64,000 nucleotides of DNA from Prescottella soli (GCF_040024445.1 NZ_CP157276.1:62001-126000), one strand, 5' to 3'; positions 9,177-17,492 are shown, numbered from the stretch's first letter. A program made the numbers and translations. The notes: a model not told the origin generated them from the letters alone.

Positions 9177-9254
9177 TGTACGTCATCTGACGGATGCTCG
9201 AGCTGAAGGCGCCCAATAGATTCGCTCGTGTCCACCGACCGAGAAGGAGTCACC

Positions 9255-9950
9255 ATGAGTGCCACGATCGTCCTCGTCCACGGAGGGTTCGTCGACGGGT
9301 CAGGATGGCGCGGGGTCTACGACGAGCTGAAGGCCAACGGCTTGGACGTGCGCATCGTGCAGAATCCCACGAAGTCGCTGACCGACGACGCCGCGATCAC
9401 TCGCGATGTGCTCGACACCATCGACGGCCCCGTCGTGCTCGTGGGCCACTCGTACGGCGGCGCCGTGATCACCGAGGCCGGCACCCACGAGAAGGTCGCC
9501 TCGCTCGTCTATGTCACCGCCTTCGCGCCCGACCAGGGTGAGTCGGTGAACACGCTCATCGGCACGTTCCCGGCGGACGGCCCGCAGCCGCCTATCCTGC
9601 CGCCGGTCGACGGGAACCTCTACCTCGATCGGGCGAGGTTCCACGATTCGTTCGCGGGCGACGTCGCGCCAGAGGAAGCCGCCTTCATGGCTGACTCGCA
9701 GGTGCCATGGGGACTGGACGCCCTCGGCGGCACCGTCACCGAGGCCGCCTGGCGCGTCAAGCCGAGCTGGTACCTGCACGTGACCGACGACCGGATGATC
9801 CCGCCCGGCGCGCAAACCGCGATGGCCGAACGCATGGGTGCAACCGTGGCCGAGACGCCAGGCAGCCACGCGATCTACGTGTCACAGCCGAAGGCGGTCG
9901 CCGACCTGATCCGCAAGGCGGCGGCGAGCATTTCGGCCGGACCGGCCTGA
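9255..9950 (+). CDS. Alpha/beta hydrolase (esterase-like)
   Basis: 231 residues, beginning with strand and oxyanion region TIVLVHGGFVDGSGWRGV. The nucleophile elbow is GHSYGG and the likely catalytic His is in PGSHAIYVSQP. This compact form matches small cytoplasmic alpha/beta hydrolases (salicylate-esterase/hydroxynitrile-lyase-like). Substrate unknown. GAGAAGGAG lies just upstream of the ATG. It directly follows the LuxR-type ATPase regulator on the same strand, and a strong hairpin closes the unit. No signal peptide. Confidence 0.85.
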   Translation: MSATIVLVHGGFVDGSGWRGVYDELKANGLDVRIVQNPTKSLTDDAAITRDVLDTIDGPVVLVGHSYGGAVITEAGTHEKVASLVYVTAFAPDQGESVNTLIGTFPADGPQPPILPPVDGNLYLDRARFHDSFAGDVAPEEAAFMADSQVPWGLDALGGTVTEAAWRVKPSWYLHVTDDRMIPPGAQTAMAERMGATVAETPGSHAIYVSQPKAVADLIRKAAASISAGPA

Positions 9951-9966
9951 GACCGACGAACGCTGG

Positions 9967-9996
9967 AGCCCGAGTCCGTTCCGTCGGACTCGGGCT
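9967..9996. terminator. Bidirectional terminator hairpin between convergent genes
   Basis: A perfect 12-bp stem (AGCCCGAGTCCG with its complement) around a 6-base loop lies 16 bases after the esterase stop and overlaps the stop codon of the convergent protease gene. No long T run, as is common in actinobacteria. Confidence 0.75.
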
Positions 9997-10924
9997 ACGG
10001 CTCGTCGGCGAGTTCTCGCGGGACGGCTACGGCGTCGACCAGCGCGCCGTTGCGCCACACCGTGACCTCGACGCGCCGGCCGATGGTGCCTTCGACCATG
10101 TGCGCCTGGATGTCGGTCGCGGTCGCGACGGGACGCCCTTCGATCGCCACGAGGATGTCGCCTTTGCACAGTCCCGCCGTCGCGGCGGCACTCCCGGCCA
10201 CGACCTGAGCGACCTGGACGCCGCGCTTGCGTCCCAGCTTGGCGGCGAGCGCTGGCGGCAGGGGCACCTGCATTCCGGCGATCCCGAGCCAGCCGCGGCG
10301 AACGCGTCCCGTCCGCATCAGGGAGGCGATGATCCGCTCGGTCGTCGTGTTGATGGGCACAGCAAGCCCGACGCCGACCCCGGCGACGGCGGTGTTCACT
10401 CCGACCAGGCGACCGGTGCTGTCGGCAAGCGCACCGCCGCTGTTGCCGGGGTTCAGGGCTGCATCGGTCTGGATGACCTCGTCGATGACCCGGCCCGACC
10501 GCGTCGGCAGCGACCGACCCAGAGCGGAGACGACGCCGGCGGTCACGCTGCCGGCTAGGCCGAGTGGACTTCCGACGGCAACGACCAGCTGCCCGACCTG
10601 GAGCTGGGCAGCATCTCCACGGGTCACGGCCGCCGGCACGTCGCCCCTCGCCCGCAGGACCGCCAGGTCGGAAAGCGTATCCCGGCCGGTGACATCCGCC
10701 ATCACCTCGCCGCCGTCCGAGAAGGTCACTTCGGCCTGCCTCGCCCCGTCGACGACGTGGGCGCTGGTCAGGATGTAACCGTCGGGGGTCAACACCGACC
10801 CGCTGCCGCCCCCGGTGCCCCGTCGGGTCTGGACACGCAGGCTGACGACGCTCGGGAGCACCCGCTGAGCGACATGGATCACGGCCTCGGAGAACGCGTC
10901 CAGTGGCTCCAAATCCTCACTCAT
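9995..10924 (-). CDS. Trypsin-like serine protease with PDZ domain (HtrA/DegP-like, no export signal)
   Basis: 309 residues. The S1C protease domain carries the triad His56 (LTSAHVVDG), Asp86 (TLSDLAVL) and Ser162 (NPGNSGGAL). A C-terminal PDZ domain follows (RRGWLGIAGMQ, GLCKGDILVAIEGRPV). HtrA-family enzymes degrade or remodel misfolded proteins, normally outside the membrane. This one begins MSEDLEPLDAFSEAV with no signal peptide or membrane anchor, so it may act in the cytosol unless a membrane-coding 5' part was missed. The frame has no hydrophobic extension upstream. Convergent with the esterase gene. Confidence 0.88.
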   Translation of the reverse strand: MSEDLEPLDAFSEAVIHVAQRVLPSVVSLRVQTRRGTGGGSGSVLTPDGYILTSAHVVDGARQAEVTFSDGGEVMADVTGRDTLSDLAVLRARGDVPAAVTRGDAAQLQVGQLVVAVGSPLGLAGSVTAGVVSALGRSLPTRSGRVIDEVIQTDAALNPGNSGGALADSTGRLVGVNTAVAGVGVGLAVPINTTTERIIASLMRTGRVRRGWLGIAGMQVPLPPALAAKLGRKRGVQVAQVVAGSAAATAGLCKGDILVAIEGRPVATATDIQAHMVEGTIGRRVEVTVWRNGALVDAVAVPRELADEP

Positions 10925-11097
10925 ACGAGTATCGAACGCCCGCGCCGGTGCGGGCGATACCGGCGTTCGCGCAGAGCGGAAGCCGAAGCACTTGAGTCTG
11001 CCTCGACATCGGGCGGACCGTTAGGTTCGGTGCTGAGAACCCTCACCGCGCTGGTGCGTTCGGCTCGACGCGACCGCCGCGGGTGCGACCATTCTGC

Positions 11098-11670
11098 TCA
11101 TGCCGCGGACGCCGCGACGCGGAGCGGGGCCAGTGCGGCACTCCATGCGATGAGTTGATCGAGCATGGTTCTCAGGGCCGTGACCTGGTGGTCGCCGGGG
11201 GCGAAGGTGGTGTAGTGCTCGAAGTCGGCCGACAGCGACAAGGTGACCTGCTGGCGTACGTCTGCCATCTGCAGTTCTCCCGCGAGTAGTCGCAGGTTCT
11301 CGGCGGCGCGGGCGCCGCCGAGTCCGCCTGTGGTGACCAGCCCGACGGCCTTGTTGTTCCATTCTGCGTACAGGTAGTCGAAGGCGTTCTTGAGCACGCC
11401 GGGGATGCCGTGGTTGTACTCGGGGGAGACAATGACGAACCCGTCGAATGATGCGATCGTGGCCGCCCACTCCCTGGTGTGGTCGTGCTGGTACTGGCCG
11501 AGTGCCGGGGGCATGGGTTCGTCCAGGTGGGGAAGCGGATGATCGCGCAGGTCGACGAGCTCGAATTCGGCTTCGTCGCGTTCGGAGGCGATGCGGTGGA
11601 CCCATCGGGCGACCTGCTCGCTTACGCGGTTGGGTCGGGTGCTGCCGAGGATGATGCCGATCCTGGTCAT
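11098..11670 (-). CDS. NADPH-dependent FMN reductase family protein
   Basis: 190 residues of flavodoxin-like fold. The phosphate-binding loop is GSTRPNRVSEQVA (residues 9-21) and the flavin-contacting loop is SPEYNHGIPGVLKNAFDYLY. These are hallmarks of the NADPH-dependent FMN/azo/quinone reductases. It transfers electrons from NAD(P)H to flavin or quinone-type acceptors; the physiological substrate is unknown. Divergent from a MarR-type gene 134 bases away that probably represses it. Confidence 0.88.
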   Translation of the reverse strand: MTRIGIILGSTRPNRVSEQVARWVHRIASERDEAEFELVDLRDHPLPHLDEPMPPALGQYQHDHTREWAATIASFDGFVIVSPEYNHGIPGVLKNAFDYLYAEWNNKAVGLVTTGGLGGARAAENLRLLAGELQMADVRQQVTLSLSADFEHYTTFAPGDHQVTALRTMLDQLIAWSAALAPLRVAASAA

Positions 11671-11770
11671 GGCGAATCACTCCTGGTCGGAATGGAATTG
11701 GGGTTCAGCTCAGATGCTGTGGCCGAACATCCCCGTCAAGCCTGTTCACTGTCCCCAAACCTACGCTCAT

Positions 11771-11785
11771 TTGATGACGTGTCAA
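11771..11785. promoter_or_regulatory. Candidate MarR-type operator
   Basis: An imperfect palindrome with TTGA and TCAA arms around seven bases lies in the divergent region, 20 bases ahead of the MarR-type start and 100 from the FMN reductase start. Arms of this sequence are common in MarR operators. Only four bases per arm are symmetric. Confidence 0.35.
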
Positions 11786-11804
11786 CAAACTCTAGGATGG
11801 GGGC

Positions 11805-12278
11805 ATGGCGACGCGGTGGTTGGACGAGCGAGAGGATCGGGCCTGGCGGGGCCTTCGCTACATGCATGCCGACTTGAGCGCGCACCTGGCGCGGCAACTG
11901 ACTCGGGAATACGGACTCACCGAAGCCGACTACACCGTTCTTGTCGCCGTGTCCGAGGCGCCCGAGCGACGGATTCGGTCGCGCGATCTGGGTCGTGCAC
12001 TGGGGTGGGAACGCAGCCGGCTCTCCCATCAAATCGCCCGAATGGAAGCCCGCGGCACCGTCCGCCGCGCTCCCTGCGACGGCGACGCACGCGGCTTCGA
12101 CGTCGTACTCACGGATGAAGGCATGGCAGCCATCGAAGAAGCGGCGCCCCTGCACCTGGCCGGTGTGCGTCATTGTTTCGTCGACCTGCTCACGCCTGAG
12201 CAGCTCGAGGTGCTCGGAGATATCGCGGACATTGTCATGGGTCATTTGACCGCCGAGCATCTCGATTCGACCGGCTGA
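11805..12278 (+). CDS. MarR family transcriptional regulator
   Basis: 157 residues with the MarR winged-helix arrangement: an N-terminal helix with W...GL, YGLTEADYTVLVAVSEAPE, recognition region RDLGRALGWERSRLSHQIAR, and a wing in RRAPCDGDARGFDVVLTDEG. Such repressors release DNA on binding phenolic or oxidising ligands. The divergent FMN-reductase gene is the likely target. ATG at 11805 is the first plausible start. Confidence 0.85.
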   Translation: MATRWLDEREDRAWRGLRYMHADLSAHLARQLTREYGLTEADYTVLVAVSEAPERRIRSRDLGRALGWERSRLSHQIARMEARGTVRRAPCDGDARGFDVVLTDEGMAAIEEAAPLHLAGVRHCFVDLLTPEQLEVLGDIADIVMGHLTAEHLDSTG

Positions 12279-12332
12279 TCAGCTCGATCGAGGGACGGGT
12301 GGCCGTCCACGCGTGGCGGTCGCACGTCGCAG

Positions 12333-12482
12333 CTAATCTTGCCAGGGCGGCTGCTCAACGATCGGGATGAGCTGGACGAGAACGGTTTCCGACGCGCGTC
12401 CCAGCCTCGCAAGCGTGCTGTAGCCGAACCGCGAGATCTTCGCGTCACGCCGCAGTTGACTTGAAACTTCTAGTGCGGGGAC
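12333..12482 (-). pseudogene. Possible fragment of a MarR-type regulator
   Basis: The minus strand encodes QLRRDAKISRFGYSTLARL followed by GRAS, which matches the stretch of MarR proteins before the recognition helix (rdagls-fey-vLa-Lseas). The frame then leaves this similarity and stops at 12333; no winged helix follows. It sits between a complete MarR gene and the F420 reductase homologue and looks like an abandoned regulator. The match is short. Confidence 0.3.
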
Positions 12483-12500
12483 AATCGCCTTGACTTGAAA
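12456..12500 (+). repeat. Two direct copies of an 11-base box
   Basis: TTGACTTGAAA occurs at 12456-12466 and again at 12490-12500, 34 bases apart start to start. The second copy runs into TTGAAATCTCAA (12494-12505), with TTGA/TCAA arms. They may be regulator boxes or -35 elements for the genes downstream. Confidence 0.45.
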
Positions 12501-12553
12501 TCTCAAATTAGCGCGGGTACCGGCTCCGGGTCGGACCGTCGCGTTCGGATCGG

Positions 12554-12589
12554 CGACACCCACCACATCGACACCCACCACATCGACAC
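12554..12589 (+). repeat. 15-base tandem repeat
   Basis: CGACACCCACCACAT is present twice back to back (12554-12568 and 12569-12583), followed by the first six bases of a third copy. It lies in the non-coding stretch before the F420 reductase homologue and is probably a slippage product. Confidence 0.6.
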
Positions 12590-12602
12590 TGGGGGACGTC
12601 CA

Positions 12603-12686
12603 ATGACCAACTTCGGTCCCAGCGGCCTCACGGAGTTCAACAGCCGCGTTGTCGCCGAGTTCCATTTGGTGGATGAAAATCGTTAA
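12603..12686 (+). pseudogene. Possible N-terminal fragment of a deazaflavin-dependent nitroreductase
   Basis: The 27-residue frame from ATG 12603 contains TEFNSRVVAEFHLVDENR, resembling the first helix of Ddn-type F420-dependent reductases (f-n-k-VIaEFRan). It then stops at TAA 12684-12686. Nothing of the rest of the domain follows. The neighbour downstream is an F420-dependent NADP reductase homologue, which makes an F420-linked remnant plausible but not proven. Confidence 0.25.
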
Positions 12687-12712
12687 TGGCAAGGGAGATT
12701 CGGAGGAGTATC

Positions 12713-13318
12713 ATGCGTTTCGGCACTATCGGCGCAGGCACCATCGGACAAGCAATCGCCCGTCACGTCGTCAAGGCCGGCTACCCCATCACACTGTCCA
12801 ATAGTCGAGGACCGCAGTCCCTTGCCGAGGTGATCGCGGAGATAGGTCCGCCGGCCTCGGCCGGTACGGTCGCCGAGGCGGCGCAGGCGGACATCGTCTT
12901 TCTCGCCGCACACTGGAAGGTCGTAGGCGATGTCCTCGACGCACTTCCGCACTGGAACGATCGCATTCTGGTCGACGTGACCAACACGCTGGACTTCGTC
13001 GATGGCGGAGTGGTTCCCGTCGATATCGGCGACAAGACCGGCAGTGAAATCGTCGCCGCACACGCCCCCGGCGCGCGGGTCGTCAAAGCGTTCAACACGC
13101 TCCACGCCAGTTACATTGAACCCGACCCCCGTCATGAGGCCGGCCGCCAAGTCGTCTTCTACGCCGGTGACGACGTCGACGCCAAGGCGACGATCCGCTC
13201 GATTCTCGACGAGTTCGGCTTCGCTTCAGTCGACGTCGGACCGCTACACGAAGGCGGCCAGCTCATGGATGTCAACGGAGGTCCGCTGTCGGGACTGCAT
13301 GTCCTCAAACAGGATTGA
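12713..13318 (+). CDS. NADPH-dependent F420 reductase-like protein (F420:NADP oxidoreductase family)
   Basis: 201 residues. The N-terminal Rossmann motif is GTIGAGTIGQAIARHVVKAG with NSRGP after the second strand, the NADP-specifying position. The middle has DIVFLAAHWKVVGDVLDALP, LVDVTNTLD and RVVKAFNTLHASYI. The protein ends at VNGGPLSGLHVLKQD. Family members move hydride between NADPH and coenzyme F420, although several actinobacterial paralogues have not been tested for F420 use. The start at 12713 is set by GGAGGAG six bases upstream. Confidence 0.8.
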   Translation: MRFGTIGAGTIGQAIARHVVKAGYPITLSNSRGPQSLAEVIAEIGPPASAGTVAEAAQADIVFLAAHWKVVGDVLDALPHWNDRILVDVTNTLDFVDGGVVPVDIGDKTGSEIVAAHAPGARVVKAFNTLHASYIEPDPRHEAGRQVVFYAGDDVDAKATIRSILDEFGFASVDVGPLHEGGQLMDVNGGPLSGLHVLKQD

Positions 13319-13476
13319 GATTCGATCGAGGCCTCGAGTACAGCACGACAACGCCGACAGGGGTGAGCGCCGTCCGTTCACGGCGCTGTCTACTGCACCG
13401 AGCGGCAGGCAACTGTCGGCACCGCCGCGAACTCGACCCGCTGATCGCGCTTGCCGATCACGCTAGATTTCGGCGA

Positions 13477-13854
13477 TCAAGATGGGGATGGCGGCTGGAT
13501 CGCGGTGACGATGGTGTAGAGCTCGATGATGACGCCGTCCTTGGTGTGAGCGATGTCCATGCCGGTTACCGCCGGTTGGGAGCCGGCGGGCCCGTACTCG
13601 AAGCCGAGGTGGCCGATGTCGTCGAGATCCACCGCGTCGCCTGCGGGTCGGAAGACCCAGTCCGGGTTTTCGGCGCGAAGCTCTTCCGCGCGCCGTTCGA
13701 AGTCCTTGCGCCCGCGAATGATCCCGTCCGCTTCGTGCCACACGACATTTTCGGCGTAGTTCGCTGCGATGACCTCGGCCCGTCGGGCCGTGTCGGGTTC
13801 GTTGAACACTTCGAGAAGGTTGACTCGCATGAGGTCCGCAGGGAGTTTGGTCAT
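13477..13854 (-). CDS. SnoaL/NTF2-like protein
   Basis: 125 residues of cone-shaped alpha+beta NTF2-like fold: LLEVFNEPDTARRAEVIAAN, YAENVVWHEADGIIRGRKDF, then strands VFRPAGDAVDLDDIGHLGFE and GMDIAHTKDGVIIELYTIV. Members act as small isomerases, hydrolases or polyketide cyclases; the exact activity cannot be read from sequence. The ATG at 13854 follows AAAGGGA. It is probably transcribed with the NmrA-like and quinone-reductase genes upstream on the same strand. Confidence 0.8.
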   Translation of the reverse strand: MTKLPADLMRVNLLEVFNEPDTARRAEVIAANYAENVVWHEADGIIRGRKDFERRAEELRAENPDWVFRPAGDAVDLDDIGHLGFEYGPAGSQPAVTGMDIAHTKDGVIIELYTIVTAIQPPSPS

Positions 13855-13937
13855 GGTGAGTCCCTTTCATCGAGGTAGTCGATATCGTCCACCTTGGACG
13901 CTCCGACTTCGGGCGTCGCAGTTCGACGCGAGGTTGC

Positions 13938-14798
13938 TCAGCCGAGGTCTCGTTGCCGCGCCAACCATTGCTGCAGGTTCTCGACGTCGGGGACCAGCGC
14001 GCGGGTCCGGTCGAAGTCGGCCCGAAAGGACGGTGCGATCGCGAACCAGCGGAACATGCTCAGGAGGTCGTCGTTCGGACCGAGGACGTCCAGCGGTACT
14101 TCGACGAAGGCGGCGGGCACGCCGAAACGCTGTGCGACCAGTTGGGCGATCCGCTCGCCCGTCACCTCGTCTCCGGCGATCTCGACGGGCGCCGTACCCG
14201 GCTCCCGTCGCGTAAGGAGGGCCGTGGCCGCCTTGCCGATGTCTCGCACCGAAATCATCTGCAGTGGAACATCTCCCGGCATCGGAAGGCGGACGATCAG
14301 GCTGGCGCCGTCGCGGGCGATCACCCCAGGCAGGTTCTCCATGAAGAATGTCGGCCGGATGATGTTCACCGGAACGGCGGCGATCAGGAATTCCTCGATC
14401 CGCCCCTTGCTCTCGAAGTGCGGGACGCCGGTATTTCGTTCGGCGCCACCGACCGAGCTGAAGACCAGGAACGGCAGCGCCGCAGCCTGCGCGGCGTCCA
14501 GGATTGCGCGGCCGTGCGCGATCTCGCCTTCGACGCCGCGCGTCGCGGTGAAGTTCGTCATCGCGAAGGCGGCCGCTACGCCCTCGAAAGCGACGCGCAC
14601 GGACTCTGGGGCGTCCAGGTCGGCGGCGACAACGGCGACGTTCCGCTCGGTCAGCGCTCGAGCCGCGGCGCTATCGACGGTGCGAGTGATCGCGCGGACC
14701 GGCAGACCGTGGTCGAGCAGCGCGTCGACTGTCGCTCCGCCCTGCTGACCGGTCGCGCCGACGACCGCGATCGGGGCGGTGCTGTCCGTGGGGCTCAT
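13938..14798 (-). CDS. NmrA-like NAD(P)-binding protein
   Basis: 286 residues, an atypical SDR. The nucleotide-binding motif is VVGATGQQGGATVDALLD (residues 12-29), followed by LPVRAITRTVDS and VAVVAADLDAPESV. FLVFSSVGGAERN and VNIIRPTFFMENLPG match NmrA/HSCARG proteins, which act as redox sensors or quinone/isoflavone reductases. The canonical catalytic Tyr-Lys pair is not evident, as usual for NmrA. Between an NTF2-like and a zinc-free quinone-reductase gene, with short gaps. Confidence 0.85.
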   Translation of the reverse strand: MSPTDSTAPIAVVGATGQQGGATVDALLDHGLPVRAITRTVDSAAARALTERNVAVVAADLDAPESVRVAFEGVAAAFAMTNFTATRGVEGEIAHGRAILDAAQAAALPFLVFSSVGGAERNTGVPHFESKGRIEEFLIAAVPVNIIRPTFFMENLPGVIARDGASLIVRLPMPGDVPLQMISVRDIGKAATALLTRREPGTAPVEIAGDEVTGERIAQLVAQRFGVPAAFVEVPLDVLGPNDDLLSMFRWFAIAPSFRADFDRTRALVPDVENLQQWLARQRDLG

Positions 14799-14858
14799 CG
14801 GGTGTCCTTCCGGCCGGTGGGGAATCGGAGGGGATGGAGTATCCGGTGGGGGCGTCGC

Positions 14859-15785
14859 TCATGGTCGCAGCACCAACTTGCCGCGGGTGTGTCGCCGTTC
14901 GACCTGTCGGAACGCGTCCCGCACATCATCGAGGGCGAAGACCCCGGCGATCGGCACCTGCAGCTCGCCGCGTGCGACGAGATCGGCCAGTTCGGCGACC
15001 ACCGCCGCAGTCGAGGCATCCGCGCCACCTGCCGACAACACCCCGAACTGCTCCACGGCGGCGAAGTCGGCGATCGTGTCGACCCTGTCAGTGGGCACGT
15101 CGAGGTCCTGGACCGCCATGGCGACATATCCACCACCGAAGAAGTCCAGCAGGGCGTCGATGCGCCCGGACGGCGCTGCGGCGCGCAGCCTCGCGGGCAG
15201 GTCGTCACCATAGTTGACCGGGATCGCGCCCTGGTCGGCGAGCCAGGCATCGTTGGACGGCCCGGCGATTCCGAGGACCGTGGCCCCAGCTCGTCGGGCG
15301 AGTTGAACGGCGATGGAACCCACGCCGCCGGCCGCGCCCGCGATCGCTACCGTCTCGCCCGGTACCAGGCGCATTGCCAGCACCGCGCCGTAGGCGGTAG
15401 CACCCGCGACGAACAGCGAGCCGGCCACCTCCCAGGAAACCTCCGGCGGCTTGGTAGCCAACTGGTTTGCCGGCACCGTCACGTATTCGGCGTGGCTGGA
15501 CCGGCGCATGGAGAATCCCATCACCTCGTCTCCGACAGCGAAATCGCTGACACCGGAACCTAGTTCAGTAACCACCCCGGCCAGGTCGCTGCCCTGGCCG
15601 GACGGAAACGTCGCAGGGAAGATGTCCCGAACGGCACCTGAGCGGATCGCTGCCTCACTGATATTGATGCCGGCTGCCCGGACCTCGACCAGAACCTCAC
15701 CGGCCTCCGGAACAGGGCGGGGGACATCGCGCACCTCGAGGACGTCGACGCCGCCGTACGAATCGAACTGCACTGCTCTGGGCAC
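14859..15785 (-). CDS. NADP-dependent medium-chain oxidoreductase, quinone reductase type
   Basis: 308 residues of the zeta-crystallin/quinone-oxidoreductase branch. N-terminal PRAVQFDSYGGVDVLEVRDV, the GSDLAGVVTELGSGVSDFAVGDEV region, and the cofactor-binding AGAAGGVGSIAVQLARRAGA. No structural or catalytic Zn ligands. It ends RRHTRGKLVLRP, the usual family terminus. It probably reduces quinones or enones with NADPH. Start taken at GTG 15785 from family length; no strong ribosome-binding site is visible and the frame is open far upstream. Likely first gene of a three-gene unit with the NmrA-like and NTF2-like genes. Confidence 0.82.
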   Translation of the reverse strand: MPRAVQFDSYGGVDVLEVRDVPRPVPEAGEVLVEVRAAGINISEAAIRSGAVRDIFPATFPSGQGSDLAGVVTELGSGVSDFAVGDEVMGFSMRRSSHAEYVTVPANQLATKPPEVSWEVAGSLFVAGATAYGAVLAMRLVPGETVAIAGAAGGVGSIAVQLARRAGATVLGIAGPSNDAWLADQGAIPVNYGDDLPARLRAAAPSGRIDALLDFFGGGYVAMAVQDLDVPTDRVDTIADFAAVEQFGVLSAGGADASTAAVVAELADLVARGELQVPIAGVFALDDVRDAFRQVERRHTRGKLVLRP

Positions 15786-15986
15786 GTCTACCACGGTAGT
15801 ATTTCCAGGGAATAAGGCAACCAGTCCGAGGATTTCGCGAACGATTGGACGGGCGCCTCGGCCGACAATCCCGGTGCCCTGCAAGCCGCCGAGATCGCCG
15901 ACCCAGCCCGGCATCTGGGCGCGCCCGGAAGTGGGCGCGGTGATCGTTAAGGTCCTTGTGGCAGTGCAGAACATGTGAGAAACGGG

Positions 15987-16628
15987 ATGAATCCGGTGGC
16001 TGATCGATGGATGATCCGCGGTACGGAATTCACGAACTGCAACTGTGCCTGGGGCTGCCCGTGCCAGTTCGGCGCGAAGTCGACTCAGGGGTACTGCGAG
16101 ACGGTGATGTGCGGCCACATCGACGAAGGGAACTTCAACGACACGAAACTCGACGGCCTGGACTGGGCGGAGCTCATGCACTGGCCAGGCGAGGTAGCCG
16201 AGGGCAACGGCACGCAGCAGGTGATCATCGACGAACGCGCGGATCCGACTCAGCGAGAGGCCCTGCGGAGGATCCTCCACGGCGAGTCGACCACCCCCGG
16301 AGCGACGCACTTCTTCGTGTACAACAGCACGATGTCGACAGTGCTGGACACGCTGTACGCACCGGTCGAACTGTCGATCGATGTCGATGCGCGAAGGGCC
16401 AGTCTCACGATCGAAGGGCTGGTCGAGTCGCACGGGACGCCGATCATCCATCCATTCAGCGGCGAGCCGGCGAGGACGCGCATCAATACGCCGGAGGGGA
16501 TCCACTACATCTACGCAGAGATGGGCAACGGCAACACCACAGCCCGGGCGGGAATCGTGCTCGACCTGAAGGACAGCTACGGCCAGTTCAACGTTCTGCA
16601 CATGAACCAGGACGGAGTCGTCCGCTGA
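15987..16628 (+). CDS. DUF1326 protein with clustered cysteines
   Basis: 213 residues. The N-terminus holds the diagnostic TNCNCAWGCPCQFG, with Cys18, Cys20, Cys24 and Cys26, then YCETVMCGHID with Cys37 and Cys42. The remainder is strand-rich, with DERADPTQREALRRILHGES and THFFVYNSTMSTV. The function of DUF1326 is unknown. The spacing of cysteines looks like a metal or redox site (inference). ATG 15987 chosen; a GTG 12 bases earlier is in frame. It is followed by, and overlaps, a DUF2182 membrane protein, its usual partner. Confidence 0.85.
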   Translation: MNPVADRWMIRGTEFTNCNCAWGCPCQFGAKSTQGYCETVMCGHIDEGNFNDTKLDGLDWAELMHWPGEVAEGNGTQQVIIDERADPTQREALRRILHGESTTPGATHFFVYNSTMSTVLDTLYAPVELSIDVDARRASLTIEGLVESHGTPIIHPFSGEPARTRINTPEGIHYIYAEMGNGNTTARAGIVLDLKDSYGQFNVLHMNQDGVVR

Positions 16629-17419
16629 CCACGTCGCGGGTCCGGCATCACCGAGACCGTCTGACCGTATTGGCCGGTCTGGGCGTAATCACAGCCGCCG
16701 CATGGGTTTACGTCGTGGTGACAGCGCGACGAACGACAACTGGGTCGGCGGACGCGGGCGGTCGTTCGATGGCGTCGATGACGGACGCCATGGCCGGGGT
16801 GCAGCCGTGGACTGCAACCGAGTTCGGCCTGAGACTGGTGATGTGGGTCGTGATGATGATCGCCATGATGGTTCCCACCTCGGCGCCGATGACCCTCCTG
16901 TACGCCGCAGTCGCCCGGAAGGCCGCGGCCCAGCGGAACCCGCTGGCCCCGACGTTCGTCTTCGTCGCCGGCTACATCGCGATGTGGACGCTGTTCAGTC
17001 TCGTGGCCACCGTCGCCCAACATGCTCTTGATCAGGCCGCGCTGCTGTCCCCGATGATGGTGTCCGACAGCGCCGTGTTCGGAGCCGCGCTGCTGATCGC
17101 GGCCGGCATCTACCAGTTCACCCCGTTCAAGGATGCTTGTCTCAGGAACTGCCGGGACCCAGCGCATGTCCTGTCCCGCTACTGGCGCACGGGCAACGTG
17201 GGCGCCTTCCGCATGGGACTGAGGCTTGGCGCATACTGCGTGGGCTGTTGCTGGATCGTGATGGGATTGCTGTTCGTCGGCGGCGTGATGAACCTCCTGT
17301 GGATCGCGGCGATCGCCGTCTTCGTCCTGTTGGAGAAGACGATCCCATTCGGTGACGTGGGTGGCCGCTTCGTGGGCGCCGCGATGATCCTGGTTGGTGC
17401 AGTGAGTGTGGCGCTGTGA
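16625..17419 (+). CDS. DUF2182 integral membrane protein
   Basis: About 264 residues with some seven membrane helices. Family signatures are MWVVMMIAMMVPTSAPM in an early helix, YQFTPFKDACLRNCRDP after a middle helix, and GLRLGAYCVGCCWIVMG. DUF2182 proteins have been described as predicted metal-binding membrane proteins. The start is uncertain: the usual first residues (RDRLTVLAGL) need a start upstream, where the only candidate overlapping the previous stop is CTG at 16625; a TTG at 16670 would shorten the N-terminus. The overlap with the DUF1326 stop implies translational coupling. Confidence 0.8.
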   Translation: MTTSRVRHHRDRLTVLAGLGVITAAAWVYVVVTARRTTTGSADAGGRSMASMTDAMAGVQPWTATEFGLRLVMWVVMMIAMMVPTSAPMTLLYAAVARKAAAQRNPLAPTFVFVAGYIAMWTLFSLVATVAQHALDQAALLSPMMVSDSAVFGAALLIAAGIYQFTPFKDACLRNCRDPAHVLSRYWRTGNVGAFRMGLRLGAYCVGCCWIVMGLLFVGGVMNLLWIAAIAVFVLLEKTIPFGDVGGRFVGAAMILVGAVSVAL

Positions 17420-17492
17420 GCCGCGCGGAATTCACCGGATCTCTGACCGCGTCCCGTGCAACGGTGGCCCGGTTCGGCGAGAGGGTAACGGG

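Noticed and set aside
9177-9254. A separate promoter between the LuxR regulator and the esterase
   Set aside because: No -35/-10 pair or palindrome stood out in 78 bases; co-transcription is equally likely.
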